This document shows positions 15,773-24,085 of a stretch of DNA of 24,085 nt, piece by piece (the stretch's first letter is position 1; every line of letters starts with the position of its first letter). A program made the translations under genes and the position numbers. The notes below the pieces were generated by a model that did not search any database, was not told the origin of the DNA, and saw nothing but the letters and a program-made list of their open reading frames with translations. Location: NCBI RefSeq assembly GCF_042094015.1, contig NZ_JBELDZ010000041.1, positions 1 to 24,085 of the forward strand, read 5' to 3'. Source of the stretch: Aurantibacter sp042094015. GTDB lineage: Bacteria; Bacteroidota; Bacteroidia; Flavobacteriales; Flavobacteriaceae.

Positions 15773-16684
15773 TTAATCTATCTTTAATTGACTTGATACT
15801 TTATTATGATATATACTTTTTATAATACCATCTGAGAGACCAATTTTAGGTACATAAATACTTTTAGCACCAGACCATTTCATTGCAGATAAATATATTC
15901 TACATGCAGGAATAATTACATCTGCTCTATCTTGGTTTAAATCTAGCTTATATATACGTTCTTCATAAGAATAACTTTGTAGCATTTTATAATAAGACGT
16001 TAAATAAAAATAAGTTAATGGCTTTGATTGTGCTTTACCAGATAATTTAAATATTTTATTAATATTTCCACCAGAACCAATAACTTCTAGATTAGAGTAG
16101 TTTTTTGTCTTTAAATTAATCCATTCTTCTAATTCTTTCCATGCTTCATTTTTAACAATATCTTTCAACAAACGAACTGTTCCTATTTTAAAAGATTTAG
16201 AGTCTACTTTTTCTCCTTGATGAATCACTGAAAATTCTGTACTTCCACCACCAACATCTACATATAGGTAAGTTTTATCTAATTTTATAAAATCTTTTAA
16301 ATCTGTAGCAGCAATTATAGTTGCTTCTTCTTGTCCATCTATAATATCTATATTAACACCTGTTTCTTTGTAAATTAAATCTACTAATTCCTTTCCGTTT
16401 TCAGCTTCTCGCATTGCTGAAGTTGCACATGCTTTATATTTTAAAACTTTATGAGATTTCATTAAAAGCTTAAAAGCAGACATAGTATCTAACATACGTG
16501 CTTTATTTTCTTTTGAAATTATTCCATTTACAAATACATCTTCACCTAAACGAATTGGCACACGTACTAGAGAGCTCTTTTTAAACTGAACAGGTTCCCC
16601 ATTCATTTCTATAATGTTAGAGATTAATAACCTTACAGCATTTGAACCAATATCTATTGCCGCATATTTTTTTATATTAAGCAT
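15773..16684 (-). CDS. ppx: Ppx/GppA family exopolyphosphatase-type phosphatase
   Basis: 303 residues, the short form of the family (two ASKHA domains, without the C-terminal HD-like half of E. coli Ppx/GppA). Motifs: AAIDIGSNAVRLLI (residues 8-21) for phosphate binding, DVGGGSTEFSV (143-153), and VIGSGGNINKI for the adenosine-type loop. It is expected to release phosphate from polyphosphate or from pppGpp; the sequence does not decide which. It starts 6 bases after the ppk1 stop, so making and breaking polyphosphate are in one transcript, a common arrangement. Confidence 0.9.
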   Translation of the reverse strand: MLNIKKYAAIDIGSNAVRLLISNIIEMNGEPVQFKKSSLVRVPIRLGEDVFVNGIISKENKARMLDTMSAFKLLMKSHKVLKYKACATSAMREAENGKELVDLIYKETGVNIDIIDGQEEATIIAATDLKDFIKLDKTYLYVDVGGGSTEFSVIHQGEKVDSKSFKIGTVRLLKDIVKNEAWKELEEWINLKTKNYSNLEVIGSGGNINKIFKLSGKAQSKPLTYFYLTSYYKMLQSYSYEERIYKLDLNQDRADVIIPACRIYLSAMKWSGAKSIYVPKIGLSDGIIKSIYHNKVSSQLKID

Positions 16685-16690
16685 AAATAG

Positions 16691-18742
16691 TTAGTTTAAT
16701 TGATCTTTTAAAAAATCGTAAGTTGCAAATTGCGAACGAATTTTAAGTTTTGTAGTTTTTTTATACGAATTATTACCAGATTCGTTTAAAACACGAGATT
16801 TTACATTATCATCCCAACAAATATTAAACAACTCTATTAATTGTTGCTTTATAGTTTCATCATAAATAGGACAAGTAACTTCTACTCTATTTTCAATATT
16901 TCTTGTCATCCAATCCGCAGATGAAATAAAAACTTTAGGTTGATTATTGTTACAGAAAATAGACATTCTAGTATGTTCTAAAAACTTATCAATTACACTA
17001 GTAATTTCAATATTCTCACTCATTCCTTTCACTCCAGGAACTAAACAACAAATTCCTCGAACAATCATCTGAATCTTAACTCCAGCTTGACTTGCCTCAT
17101 ATAATTTATTAATCATTTTATAACTAGAAATACTATTCATTTTTAAACGAATATATGCAGGCTTACCTTCTGACTTATTTTTTATTTCTTGGTCAATTAA
17201 TTTATAAAATGCATTCCTCGTATAATGCGGTGAAGTTATAATATGCTTAAAACGATAAATTTTATAATTCACCTGAAAGAAGTTAAACACCTTATTTACA
17301 TCTTTTAAAATCTTCTGATTAGCTGTAAAAAGTGTAAAATCCGTATAAATTTTAGCTGTAGATTCGTTAAAATTACCAGTACTTACAAAACCATAACGCT
17401 TAATTTTAGAATCTTCCTCTCTTTCTATGACACACATTTTACTATGTACTTTTAAACCTTTGACTCCAAAAATTAAATTAACACCTTCACGTTGCATTTG
17501 TTCTGCATATTCAATATTAGCTTGCTCATCAAAACGTGCTTGAATCTCCATAGAAACCGTTACTTTTTTACCGTTTTTAGCTGCATTTATTAAAGAACTC
17601 GCTACTTGAGAAATTTCTGCTAATCTATATATTGTAATCTTTATAGACCTTACTTTTGGATCTAATGCTGCTTCTCTTAAGAATTTCACAACATAAGAAA
17701 ACGTTTGATAAGGCGTATACAACAAGTAATCTTTTTTCAAAATAGATTTAAAAATACTTCCTTCTAAACTTAAATCTTTTACTGGTAAGGCTTCAATTTT
17801 ATCATATAACAAATCTGTTCTTCCTAAACTTGGGAAACTAATATAGTCTCTACGATTATGATATCTTCCACCAGGAATTCTACTATCTGTAGTATCTATT
17901 CCCATTTTATTAGTGAAAAAATTAAGCGTATTAACATCTATAGTTTTATCATAAACAAACCTAACCGGTTCTCCTTCTTGACGTTCTTTTACAGAGTCAC
18001 TAATTTTCTCCATAAAACTCTTACTCAAATCACTCTCAAGATCCAATTCTGCATCACGAGTAATTTTAATCATATGCGCTGTTATTTTTTTATAATCGAA
18101 AATATTAAAAATATCATCTAAACATAAGCGCAATACATCATCTACCATAATAATGTAGTCTTTACCTTCTTTTTTTGGTAACACAATAAAACGACTCATA
18201 TTTTTAGAAATCTCAATTAACGCATATTGATTATTTCCTTCTGTTAAATGCATATTTATAGCTAAATATGCAGCACTATCTTTTAGGTTTGGTAATTCTA
18301 TCTCTTCATTTAAAATAATTGTAACTAAAGCTGGACTAATTTTTTTTATAAAATAATCTCTTAAAAATTTTTCTTGAGAATCATCTAATTCTTTTTCATT
18401 AATGATAAAAATATCCTCTTTCTCTAATTCTAATTCAATTGCATTAAGAATTTTTAAACTTTCTGTTTGCTGTTTAATTACTATCTCTGTAATTTGAGTT
18501 AATAATTCTGACGCTTTTATTCCTCCAAGTTCTGTTTTCCCTGCTTTTCCTGCGTCATCAATCCGTTTTACTGTTGCATATCTAACCTTGAAAAATTCGT
18601 CTAAATTATTAGAGAAAATACCAAGAAAACGCATACGTTCTATTAACGGCACTGTTTTATCTGCCGCTTCCTGAAGTACACGACCATTAAATTGTAACCA
18701 ACTTAATTCTCGGTTTGTATATATATAATTAGTTTTTGTCAT
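16691..18742 (-). CDS. ppk1: Polyphosphate kinase 1
   Basis: 683 residues, the normal PPK1 length. It makes polyphosphate from ATP through a phosphohistidine. The N-domain begins with the family signature NRELSWLQFNGRVLQEA. The catalytic domains show KITIYRLAEIS, the autophosphorylated His433 in VHSKMCVIERE, STGNFNESTAKIYTD, and the second conserved histidine in EHTRMSIFCNN followed by SSADWMTRNIENRVEVTCPI. All key residues are intact. Cytoplasmic or membrane-associated. It lies between sixA (39 bases upstream) and ppx (6 bases downstream); a TATATTTG box in the upstream gap could give it a promoter of its own. Confidence 0.97.
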   Translation of the reverse strand: MTKTNYIYTNRELSWLQFNGRVLQEAADKTVPLIERMRFLGIFSNNLDEFFKVRYATVKRIDDAGKAGKTELGGIKASELLTQITEIVIKQQTESLKILNAIELELEKEDIFIINEKELDDSQEKFLRDYFIKKISPALVTIILNEEIELPNLKDSAAYLAINMHLTEGNNQYALIEISKNMSRFIVLPKKEGKDYIIMVDDVLRLCLDDIFNIFDYKKITAHMIKITRDAELDLESDLSKSFMEKISDSVKERQEGEPVRFVYDKTIDVNTLNFFTNKMGIDTTDSRIPGGRYHNRRDYISFPSLGRTDLLYDKIEALPVKDLSLEGSIFKSILKKDYLLYTPYQTFSYVVKFLREAALDPKVRSIKITIYRLAEISQVASSLINAAKNGKKVTVSMEIQARFDEQANIEYAEQMQREGVNLIFGVKGLKVHSKMCVIEREEDSKIKRYGFVSTGNFNESTAKIYTDFTLFTANQKILKDVNKVFNFFQVNYKIYRFKHIITSPHYTRNAFYKLIDQEIKNKSEGKPAYIRLKMNSISSYKMINKLYEASQAGVKIQMIVRGICCLVPGVKGMSENIEITSVIDKFLEHTRMSIFCNNNQPKVFISSADWMTRNIENRVEVTCPIYDETIKQQLIELFNICWDDNVKSRVLNESGNNSYKKTTKLKIRSQFATYDFLKDQLN

Positions 18743-18760
18743 TTTTTAGTAATCTTAGGA

Positions 18761-18768
18761 CAAATATA
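18761..18768 (-). promoter_or_regulatory. Possible internal promoter box before ppk1-ppx
   Basis: On the minus strand TATATTTG is a perfect TAnnTTTG box 18 bases before the ppk1 ATG, in the 39-base gap after sixA. No TTTG is seen at the -33 position. Confidence 0.4.
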
Positions 18769-18781
18769 ATTTATTACTTGC

Positions 18782-19270
18782 TTATTTTAAATCTCTGGGA
18801 AACACTATTTTAATAGTCTCTCCATTTTCAATAGATTCCCTTTTTTCTGTATTAAAAGAAATAACTATAACACCAGAAGTTGGAATATTATCTATAAAAT
18901 CTGAACCTAATTGACTGGCTAATAAAGTAAATGTTGGATTGTGCCCAAATAAAACTAAAGTATTAATGTGATTTGGACAAGAAGTAATTAAGTTAAATGC
19001 AGATTCTCCAGAAAAATCGTATAAATCAGAATTTAATTGAGTTTTAATCTTGTCCCATTTAAGGTTTCTTATAAAAATTTCGGCTGTTTCTTTAGTACGT
19101 TCTGCGTTACTGACTAAAATAAGATCTGGATGTAAGCTCGAATCTTTAGATAACTCTTTTGAGACTAACTCAGCATCTTTTATTCCTCTTTTATTAATTG
19201 GTCTTTTTAAATCTATTAAATTACTATCCCAACAGGATTTAGCATGACGAATTAATATTAAATGTTTCAT
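18782..19270 (-). CDS. sixA: SixA-type histidine phosphatase
   Basis: 162 residues, matching the short SixA branch of the histidine phosphatase (phosphoglycerate-mutase-like) superfamily. The RHG-type motif is IRHAKSCWDS with catalytic His9. The second half of the site is in VLFGHNPTF. SixA proteins remove phosphate from phosphohistidine residues; the E. coli enzyme acts on phosphotransfer proteins. Here the target is unknown. It begins directly after the pdxH stop with no base between, so translation is probably coupled. Its position just before ppk1, a kinase working through phosphohistidine, is suggestive but not evidence of a link. Confidence 0.9.
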   Translation of the reverse strand: MKHLILIRHAKSCWDSNLIDLKRPINKRGIKDAELVSKELSKDSSLHPDLILVSNAERTKETAEIFIRNLKWDKIKTQLNSDLYDFSGESAFNLITSCPNHINTLVLFGHNPTFTLLASQLGSDFIDNIPTSGVIVISFNTEKRESIENGETIKIVFPRDLK

Positions 19271-19918
19271 TTAAGGTTGCAGTCTAGATTTTATCCAATT
19301 ATAGTCTTCATCTAATTTATAAACAATCCTATCATGTAAACGATTTGGTCTTCCTTGCCAAAACTCAATAGATATAGGCTCTATAATAAATCCACCCCAA
19401 AAACTGGGACGTTCAATTTCTTTATTTTCGTAAGTTTTTTCTAAATTTCTTAGCTTAGACTCCAATAATTCTCTACTCTCAATAGGCTGACTTTGATTAG
19501 ATGCTATAGCTCCTAATTGACTACCTTTTGGTCTAGATTCAAAATATCCATCGCTTAAATTAGTAGCTATCTTTTTAGCTTTTCCTTTTATAATAATTTG
19601 ACGCTCTGCTCCAGCCCAAAAAAAGCTTAAACATACGTTTGGATTTTTTGTAATAGCTTTTCCTTTTTCACTTTCGTAATTGGTGTAAAAAATAAACCCC
19701 TCAAAAGTGTATTTTTTTAATAGCACAACTCTACTTTTTGGAAAACCATCTGTTCCAATAGTGGAAATAGTCATTGCATTGGTTTCGTCTTGTGGAAAAA
19801 AATGATCAACTTCATGAAACCACTTCTGAAATAATTCCATAGGATTTTCTGGCGTGTCATTCAACAATAACTCGCCTTGCTCATAAGACTTTCTATAATT
19901 ACTTAAATCTTTTTCCAT
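19271..19918 (-). CDS. pdxH: Pyridoxamine/pyridoxine 5'-phosphate oxidase
   Basis: 215 residues, as expected for PdxH. It oxidises pyridoxine or pyridoxamine 5'-phosphate to pyridoxal 5'-phosphate using FMN and oxygen. Visible signatures: NPMELFQKWFHEV near residue 25, FMN-phosphate contacts in SRVVLLKKY and FYTNYESEKGKAI, SRPKGSQLGAIASNQS, and the C-terminal IEFWQGRPNRLHDRI. Nothing is missing. It abuts sixA and starts 37 bases after rnz. Confidence 0.96.
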   Translation of the reverse strand: MEKDLSNYRKSYEQGELLLNDTPENPMELFQKWFHEVDHFFPQDETNAMTISTIGTDGFPKSRVVLLKKYTFEGFIFYTNYESEKGKAITKNPNVCLSFFWAGAERQIIIKGKAKKIATNLSDGYFESRPKGSQLGAIASNQSQPIESRELLESKLRNLEKTYENKEIERPSFWGGFIIEPISIEFWQGRPNRLHDRIVYKLDEDYNWIKSRLQP

Positions 19919-19955
19919 AATGTAAATTTAAGGAATTTTAAAATCACATATTGAT

Positions 19956-20861
19956 TTAAAACTCAAACACTTTTCCGTCGTCTCCCAAAAGCACGTTGTA
20001 AAATTCAGTTTGTGCTTCGGTTTTAAAAACGTTTAAATCATTATAACGTGTAGAATAATGTCCTAAAATCAAGGTTCCAACATTTGCCTGTTTTGCAATA
20101 CTTGCGGCTTGTTTTGCTGTACTATGTTTTGTTGGCGCTGCTAATTTTATGTGTTGCTCCAAAAATGTAGATTCATGATATAAAACTGTAGCCTCTTTTA
20201 TTATTGGAATAATAGCTTCATTATATGCCGTATCGCTACAAAAAGCATAACTTTTTGGTGGATTAGCAGATTTAGTCATTGTTTCATTTTTAACTAATTC
20301 TCCAGCTAAATTTGGAACATCTGCGCCTTGCTTTAGTTTTCTGTAATAAGCCACATCTATACCTTCATTTAAAACCGCATTCATATCTAGTTTCCTATCG
20401 CCTTCTTTTTCTTTAAATAAAAAACCATTGGTATAAACTCTATGATCTAAAGGAATTGTCGTTACGGTGACTTTTTCATCTTCAAAAACAACTTCACTTT
20501 CTTTATTGGTCAACTCGTGAAAAATAAGTTTATAATTAGTCCAAGAATTCCCTAATTTAAGCTGAAGTAAAATAGATTCTTTTAATCCTTTTGGTGCGTG
20601 AATATGCAAATCTGCTTCGCGACCTAACAATCTAAATGTAGAAATTAATCCCGCTAAACCAAAACAATGATCGCCATGTAGATGTGAAATAAAAATATGC
20701 TTAATTCTATTGAACTTTATTTTATGTTTACGCAATTGTACCTGTGTTCCTTCTCCGCAATCTATTAAAAACACATGATTATTAATCTCTAAGACTTGTG
20801 CTGTTGGATTGGTAAATGTTCGTGGTGTTGCGCTATAACAACCTAAAATATTTAATTTCAT
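19956..20861 (-). CDS. rnz: Ribonuclease Z (tRNA 3' endonuclease)
   Basis: 301 residues, the short bacterial RNase Z form. This metallo-beta-lactamase-fold enzyme cuts the 3' trailer of pre-tRNAs. The metal site SHLHGDH gives His60, His62, Asp64 and His65, followed by CFGLAGLISTFRLLGR. Further ligands are in FCSDTAYNE, the PTKHSTAKQAA segment (His of motif IV) and LGHYSTRYND. It starts 9 bases after the 110-residue STAS-like gene, which suggests coupled expression. Confidence 0.95.
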   Translation of the reverse strand: MKLNILGCYSATPRTFTNPTAQVLEINNHVFLIDCGEGTQVQLRKHKIKFNRIKHIFISHLHGDHCFGLAGLISTFRLLGREADLHIHAPKGLKESILLQLKLGNSWTNYKLIFHELTNKESEVVFEDEKVTVTTIPLDHRVYTNGFLFKEKEGDRKLDMNAVLNEGIDVAYYRKLKQGADVPNLAGELVKNETMTKSANPPKSYAFCSDTAYNEAIIPIIKEATVLYHESTFLEQHIKLAAPTKHSTAKQAASIAKQANVGTLILGHYSTRYNDLNVFKTEAQTEFYNVLLGDDGKVFEF

Positions 20862-20870
20862 TAGAAAAAA

Positions 20871-21203
20871 TTAAATTCCTAAATCACGCTCCATATCTTC
20901 CATTTCAATCACATCTTTTGCTTCTTGACGTGTTGGAACTACAATTATTTCGTCTGGAGACAAACTTATATCAAATGTATTAGACACTATTACAAACGAC
21001 TTATTTGCTCCTTTATGTAACTTAGACAATCTCAAAAACTCAATAACATCTTCTAGAACAATAGTTTTTAAACTTGTTAACTGAACAATAATATGTTGAT
21101 TTTCAAATTTCGGATATAAAGCTTCAATCTTTTTTACTAATTCAATTACAGTTACTTTTTCTTGTGTTATAATTGAAATATTTTCGTTTGTATCTATAAT
21201 CAT
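20871..21203 (-). CDS. Small STAS-like protein linked to rnz
   Basis: 110 residues, no signal peptide. The pattern is beta-beta-helix-beta-helix-beta: ISIITQEKVTVIELVKKIEAL, then HIIVQLTSLKTIVLEDVIEFL, then KSFVIVSNTF and DEIIVVPTRQEAKDVIEMEDME. This resembles the STAS / anti-sigma-factor-antagonist fold, but the usual phosphorylated serine position cannot be pointed to with confidence (SLKT is the nearest). In Bacteroidota, proteins of this kind sit next to rnz and are sometimes labelled ribonuclease Z; it has no metallo-beta-lactamase motif, so that label would be wrong. It is one base from the pyrB stop and 9 bases from rnz. Function unknown. Confidence 0.75.
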   Translation of the reverse strand: MIIDTNENISIITQEKVTVIELVKKIEALYPKFENQHIIVQLTSLKTIVLEDVIEFLRLSKLHKGANKSFVIVSNTFDISLSPDEIIVVPTRQEAKDVIEMEDMERDLGI

Positions 21204-21204
21204 A

Positions 21205-22134
21205 TTAATTCTTAATTTTTGAAGCCAAAAGATAAATCACTGCCATTCTAACAGCAACTCCATTTTGAACTTGATCTAAAATAATGGCTTGATCTGAATC
21301 TGCCACATCACTTGTTATTTCTACTCCTCGATTTATAGGTCCAGGATGCATTATCACTATTTCTTTGTCTAAAGAATTTAACAACTCTTTACTCACTCCA
21401 AACTGCTGCGTATATTCTCTAGTTGATGGAAAATAACTAATATCCATACGCTCATTTTGTACACGTAACATATTAGCAACATCACACCAATTTAAGGCAT
21501 TACGCAAATCTGTTTCTACCTTTACACCTAGCTTTTCAATATGCTTAGGTATCAATGTATTTGGTCCACAAACCATAACATTTGCGCCTTGTAATTTTAA
21601 GGCATAAATATTAGATAATGCTACGCGACTATGTAAAATATCTCCAACAATAACTACATTTTTACCAGCAACTCCTCCTAATCGTTCTCTAATAGAATAC
21701 GTGTCTAATAATGCTTGTGTTGGATGTTCATGCGCGCCATCTCCCGCATTTATAATTGAAGCTTTTATGTGTTTAGATAAGAATATACCAGCTCCAGGAT
21801 TTGGATGTCGCATTACTACCATATCTACTTTCATAGATAAGATGTTATTAACCGTATCTATTAAAGTTTCTCCTTTTTTAACTGATGATTGTGCAGCTGA
21901 AAAATTAATAACATCTGCAGAAAGACGTTTTTCCGCTAACTCAAAAGAAAGTTTTGTTCTTGTAGAGTTTTCAAAAAACAAGTTAGCAATAGTAATATCT
22001 CTTAACGATGGCACTTTTTTAATAGGCCTATTAATTACCTCTTTAAAATGATCAGCAGTTTCAAATATTAAATCAATATCCTTATTTGTAATGTACTTTA
22101 TACCTAACAAGTGGTTGACACTTAACTCGCTCAT
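21205..22134 (-). CDS. pyrB: Aspartate carbamoyltransferase catalytic subunit
   Basis: 309 residues. It makes carbamoyl-aspartate, the committed step of pyrimidine synthesis. Carbamoyl-phosphate site: FFENSTRTKLSFELA near residue 53, the lysine loop SSVKKGETLIDT, and HEHPTQALLDTYS near residue 139. Aspartate site: HPGPINRGVEI near the C-terminus. No regulatory pyrI gene is adjacent; pyrR directly upstream (60 bases) suggests control of pyrimidine genes by PyrR. The start is set by the conserved MSELSVNHLLGI beginning. Confidence 0.96.
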   Translation of the reverse strand: MSELSVNHLLGIKYITNKDIDLIFETADHFKEVINRPIKKVPSLRDITIANLFFENSTRTKLSFELAEKRLSADVINFSAAQSSVKKGETLIDTVNNILSMKVDMVVMRHPNPGAGIFLSKHIKASIINAGDGAHEHPTQALLDTYSIRERLGGVAGKNVVIVGDILHSRVALSNIYALKLQGANVMVCGPNTLIPKHIEKLGVKVETDLRNALNWCDVANMLRVQNERMDISYFPSTREYTQQFGVSKELLNSLDKEIVIMHPGPINRGVEITSDVADSDQAIILDQVQNGVAVRMAVIYLLASKIKN

Positions 22135-22194
22135 TTTCTTTCAGTCTTCAGTTGGTAATAATTAGTTACCTGTTTTTATTATTATAATTTATCT

Positions 22195-22734
22195 TTAATT
22201 TTGAACTAAATAAATAGCATCTTCACCTTCATTTTCAATCCAATTCACTTTTACTTTTTCGTTATTTATAGCGTCTACTTGTCTTCCTTTGTAATTTGGT
22301 TGTATTGGTAAATGTCTACTAAAACGCCTATCTATAAGAGTTAACAACTCTACTTCTAAAGGTCTACCAAAAGATTGAATTGCTGTTAATGCAGCGTTTA
22401 TACTTCGCCCAGTATATAAAACATCATCTATAAAAACTACTTTTTTATCTTCTACTAAGAAATCTATTTTAGTTTGATTAGCCTCTATTGTTTTTTCTGA
22501 CCTTCTAAAATCGTCTCTAAAAAAAGTGATATCCAAATGACCTAATTCTAGACCTAAAATATTATAATCCTTTTTCAAAATTGAAGCTAGCCTATTAGCC
22601 AAATATTTACCTCTTGGCTGAATACCTATTAATACTGTATTAGAAAAATCGTTATGGTTTTCGATTAGCTGACAAGCCAATCTGTGAAGTATAATGTTTA
22701 TTTCTGTTGCGCTAAGTAGCATTTTTTGACTCAT
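22195..22734 (-). CDS. pyrR: Bifunctional pyrimidine operon regulator / uracil phosphoribosyltransferase PyrR
   Basis: 179 residues, the PyrR length. The PRPP-binding motif is VFIDDVLYTGRSINAAL (around residues 99-115). The N-terminal LLIGIQPRGKYLANRLA equivalent (VLIGIQPRGKYLANRL) and DITFFRDDF are also typical. In Firmicutes PyrR binds leader RNA when UMP is high and causes attenuation. Here no obvious anti-terminator/terminator pair is visible in its leader, and the gap to pyrB (60 bases) has only a weak GGTAA/TTACC repeat. First gene of the minus-strand unit; a TACCTTTG box lies just upstream. Confidence 0.95.
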   Translation of the reverse strand: MSQKMLLSATEINIILHRLACQLIENHNDFSNTVLIGIQPRGKYLANRLASILKKDYNILGLELGHLDITFFRDDFRRSEKTIEANQTKIDFLVEDKKVVFIDDVLYTGRSINAALTAIQSFGRPLEVELLTLIDRRFSRHLPIQPNYKGRQVDAINNEKVKVNWIENEGEDAIYLVQN

Positions 22735-22756
22735 AGTAATGCAAACATATTTAAAA

Positions 22757-22764
22757 CAAAGGTA
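22757..22764 (-). promoter_or_regulatory. Candidate promoter box of the pyrR-pyrB unit
   Basis: On the minus strand TACCTTTG (22764-22757) is a perfect TAnnTTTG match 22 bases before the pyrR ATG. A second perfect box, TATGTTTG, lies at 22749-22742 but is very close to the start codon. No clear -33 TTTG is seen for either. Confidence 0.5.
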
Positions 22765-22898
22765 AGAGAAAATTTTTGTTTTGGTTTAATGTAAGTTATA
22801 GTATTTCTTTTGTCATTAATATTATATTAAAATAACACACAAATCTTACATAAACATATCAGCCACAAACTATTGCCTTTAATACTTTTGTTTACAAA

Positions 22899-22928
22899 AA
22901 AAGTCTCTCGAATTAACGAGAGACTTTT
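22899..22928 (-). terminator. Intrinsic terminator of rpsA
   Basis: Perfect 12-bp stem between AAAAGTCTCTCG (22899-22910) and CGAGAGACTTTT (22917-22928), loop AATTAA. On the minus strand it is followed by a run of T (complement of 22895-22901). It lies 23 bases after the rpsA stop and upstream of the pyrR promoter region. Confidence 0.88.
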
Positions 22929-22951
22929 AAAATATAATTAATGGTTAAAGC

Positions 22952-24085
22952 TTATGCTTTTCCATCCATTTTATCTTTTAATGCTTGTAACGCATCATTA
23001 GCATCACCTAAAGTAGGTTTTGATTCTGCTGCTTGAGCTTCAGCTTTCTTAGCTTGAGCTTTTACATTCTGCATTTCTTCTGCTTTAAAGATAGCTGTAT
23101 GAGAAGCTACTACACGCTTAAATTCTTTATTAAATTCAATAACAACAAATTCTGCAGTTTCACCTTTCTTAACTTGTTTACCATCTTCTTTCTCTAAATG
23201 ACGAGAAGGAATAAAAGCAACAATATCTTCGTTAAAATCAATTGTAGCACCTTTGTCTACAATTTCAGTTAACTCAGCTGTATGTTTAGTACCAACTGCA
23301 AATTCAGTTTCGTACTTATCCCATGGGTTATCAGTAGTTTGTTTATGACCTAAAGATAATTTACGTCCTTCAACATCTAATTCTAATACTACAACATCTA
23401 ATTTATCTCCAACGTTACAGAATTCACTTGGATGCTTGATTTTCTTAGTCCAAGATAAGTCTGAGATGTAAATTAACCCATCAATACCTTCTTCTAATTC
23501 AACAAAAACACCAAAGTTTGTAAAGTTACGTACAGTTCCTGTATGCTTAGAAGCTACTGGATACTTACTTGTAATATCCGTCCATGGATCTGGATTTAAT
23601 TGCTTAATACCAAGAGACATTTTACGATCTTCACGATCTAAAGTTAATATTTGAGCTTCAACCTCATCTCCAACTTTTACGAAATCGTTAGCAGAACGTA
23701 AGTGTGTAGACCAAGACATTTCAGAAACGTGAACTAAACCTTCAACTCCTTCAGCAACTTCAATAAATGCACCGTAATCAGCGATTACAACAACTTTACC
23801 TTTTACTTTGTCTCCTACAGCAACAGTTTCACCTAATGCATCCCAAGGATGTTTAGATAATTGCTTAAGACCTAATTGGATTCTTGATTTGTTCTCATCG
23901 AAATCTAAAATTACAACATTTAATTTCTGATCTAATTCTACAATCTCGTTTGGATGATTGATACGAGACCAAGATAAATCAGTAATATGAACTAATCCAT
24001 CTACTCCACCAAGGTCTATAAAGACTCCATAAGAAGTAATGTTTTTAACAACACCTTCTAATACTTGTCCTTTTTCTAATTGACC
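22952..24085 (-). CDS. rpsA: 30S ribosomal protein S1, C-terminal part (5' end outside window)
   Basis: The frame stays open to the window edge, so the internal ATG at 23719 is not the start; 377 residues are visible. Four S1 RNA-binding domains can be seen at visible residues about 1-72 (GVVKNITSYGVFIDLGGVDGLVHITDLSW), 87-160 (GKVVVIADYGAFIEVAEG), 175-246 (GTVRNFTNFGVFVELEEGIDG) and 260-330 (the degenerate AELTEIVDKGATIDFNED). An Ala/Lys/Glu-rich tail ends in LQALKDKMDGKA. S1 brings mRNA to the small subunit, which may matter more in Bacteroidota because Shine-Dalgarno use is weak. It has its own terminator and is separate from the pyrR unit. Confidence 0.96.
   Translation of the reverse strand, partial: GQLEKGQVLEGVVKNITSYGVFIDLGGVDGLVHITDLSWSRINHPNEIVELDQKLNVVILDFDENKSRIQLGLKQLSKHPWDALGETVAVGDKVKGKVVVIADYGAFIEVAEGVEGLVHVSEMSWSTHLRSANDFVKVGDEVEAQILTLDREDRKMSLGIKQLNPDPWTDITSKYPVASKHTGTVRNFTNFGVFVELEEGIDGLIYISDLSWTKKIKHPSEFCNVGDKLDVVVLELDVEGRKLSLGHKQTTDNPWDKYETEFAVGTKHTAELTEIVDKGATIDFNEDIVAFIPSRHLEKEDGKQVKKGETAEFVVIEFNKEFKRVVASHTAIFKAEEMQNVKAQAKKAEAQAAESKPTLGDANDALQALKDKMDGKA

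Noticed and set aside
22135..22194. GGTAA...TTACC repeat in the pyrR-pyrB gap as a PyrR-controlled attenuator
   Set aside because: Only five base pairs, no T run and no recognisable PyrR-binding loop.
22952..23719. A complete 255-residue S1-domain gene starting at 23719
   Set aside because: The frame continues with two more S1 domains to the window edge; the ATG is internal.

Overview
The window looks like chromosomal DNA from a marine-type member of the Flavobacteriaceae (Bacteroidota). The evidence is the very AT-rich composition, promoter-like boxes of the Bacteroidota TAnnTTTG type, lack of clear Shine-Dalgarno sequences, lipoproteins with an acidic stretch after the lipobox cysteine, and family-specific protein variants such as a DnaX without its zinc module. 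Nearly everything is ordinary housekeeping DNA. No CRISPR array, transposase, phage gene, tRNA or rRNA was seen.

Layout, left to right. Positions 1-1427 (+) are the 3' end of a large secreted repeat/adhesin-like protein. A membrane-anchored FMN glutamate-synthase-family protein (1494-3047, +) and a surface lipoprotein (3127-4863, -) converge on a strong shared hairpin terminator. A small membrane protein (5042-5572, +) converges, with only 2 bases between stop codons, on an M1 aminopeptidase-patatin pair (8565 to 5575, -). RecG helicase (8732-10834, +) and a MiaE-type tRNA hydroxylase (10946-11527, +) follow. The next gap holds the RNase P RNA gene (about 12000 to 11670, -), which converges on the first miaE and diverges from dnaX. 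Then come dnaX (12151-13871, +, split by a -1 frame change at a run of ten A), a small lipoprotein and a second MiaE paralogue, all closely spaced and ending at a strong hairpin.

From there to the right end everything is on the minus strand. Transcription would run from rpsA (5' end outside the window, ending at its own hairpin) to a new unit: pyrR, pyrB, a 110-residue STAS-like protein, rnz, pdxH, sixA, ppk1, ppx and an outer-membrane beta-barrel gene. This unit combines pyrimidine synthesis and its regulator, tRNA 3' maturation, vitamin B6 cofactor synthesis and polyphosphate metabolism.

RNA maturation recurs as a theme: RNase P RNA (tRNA 5' end), RNase Z (tRNA 3' end) and two MiaE-like hydroxylases (tRNA position 37). 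The most notable observations are the dnaX frame change, which stop codons confine to 25 bases around A10, and the two equal-length miaE paralogues flanking rnpB and dnaX.
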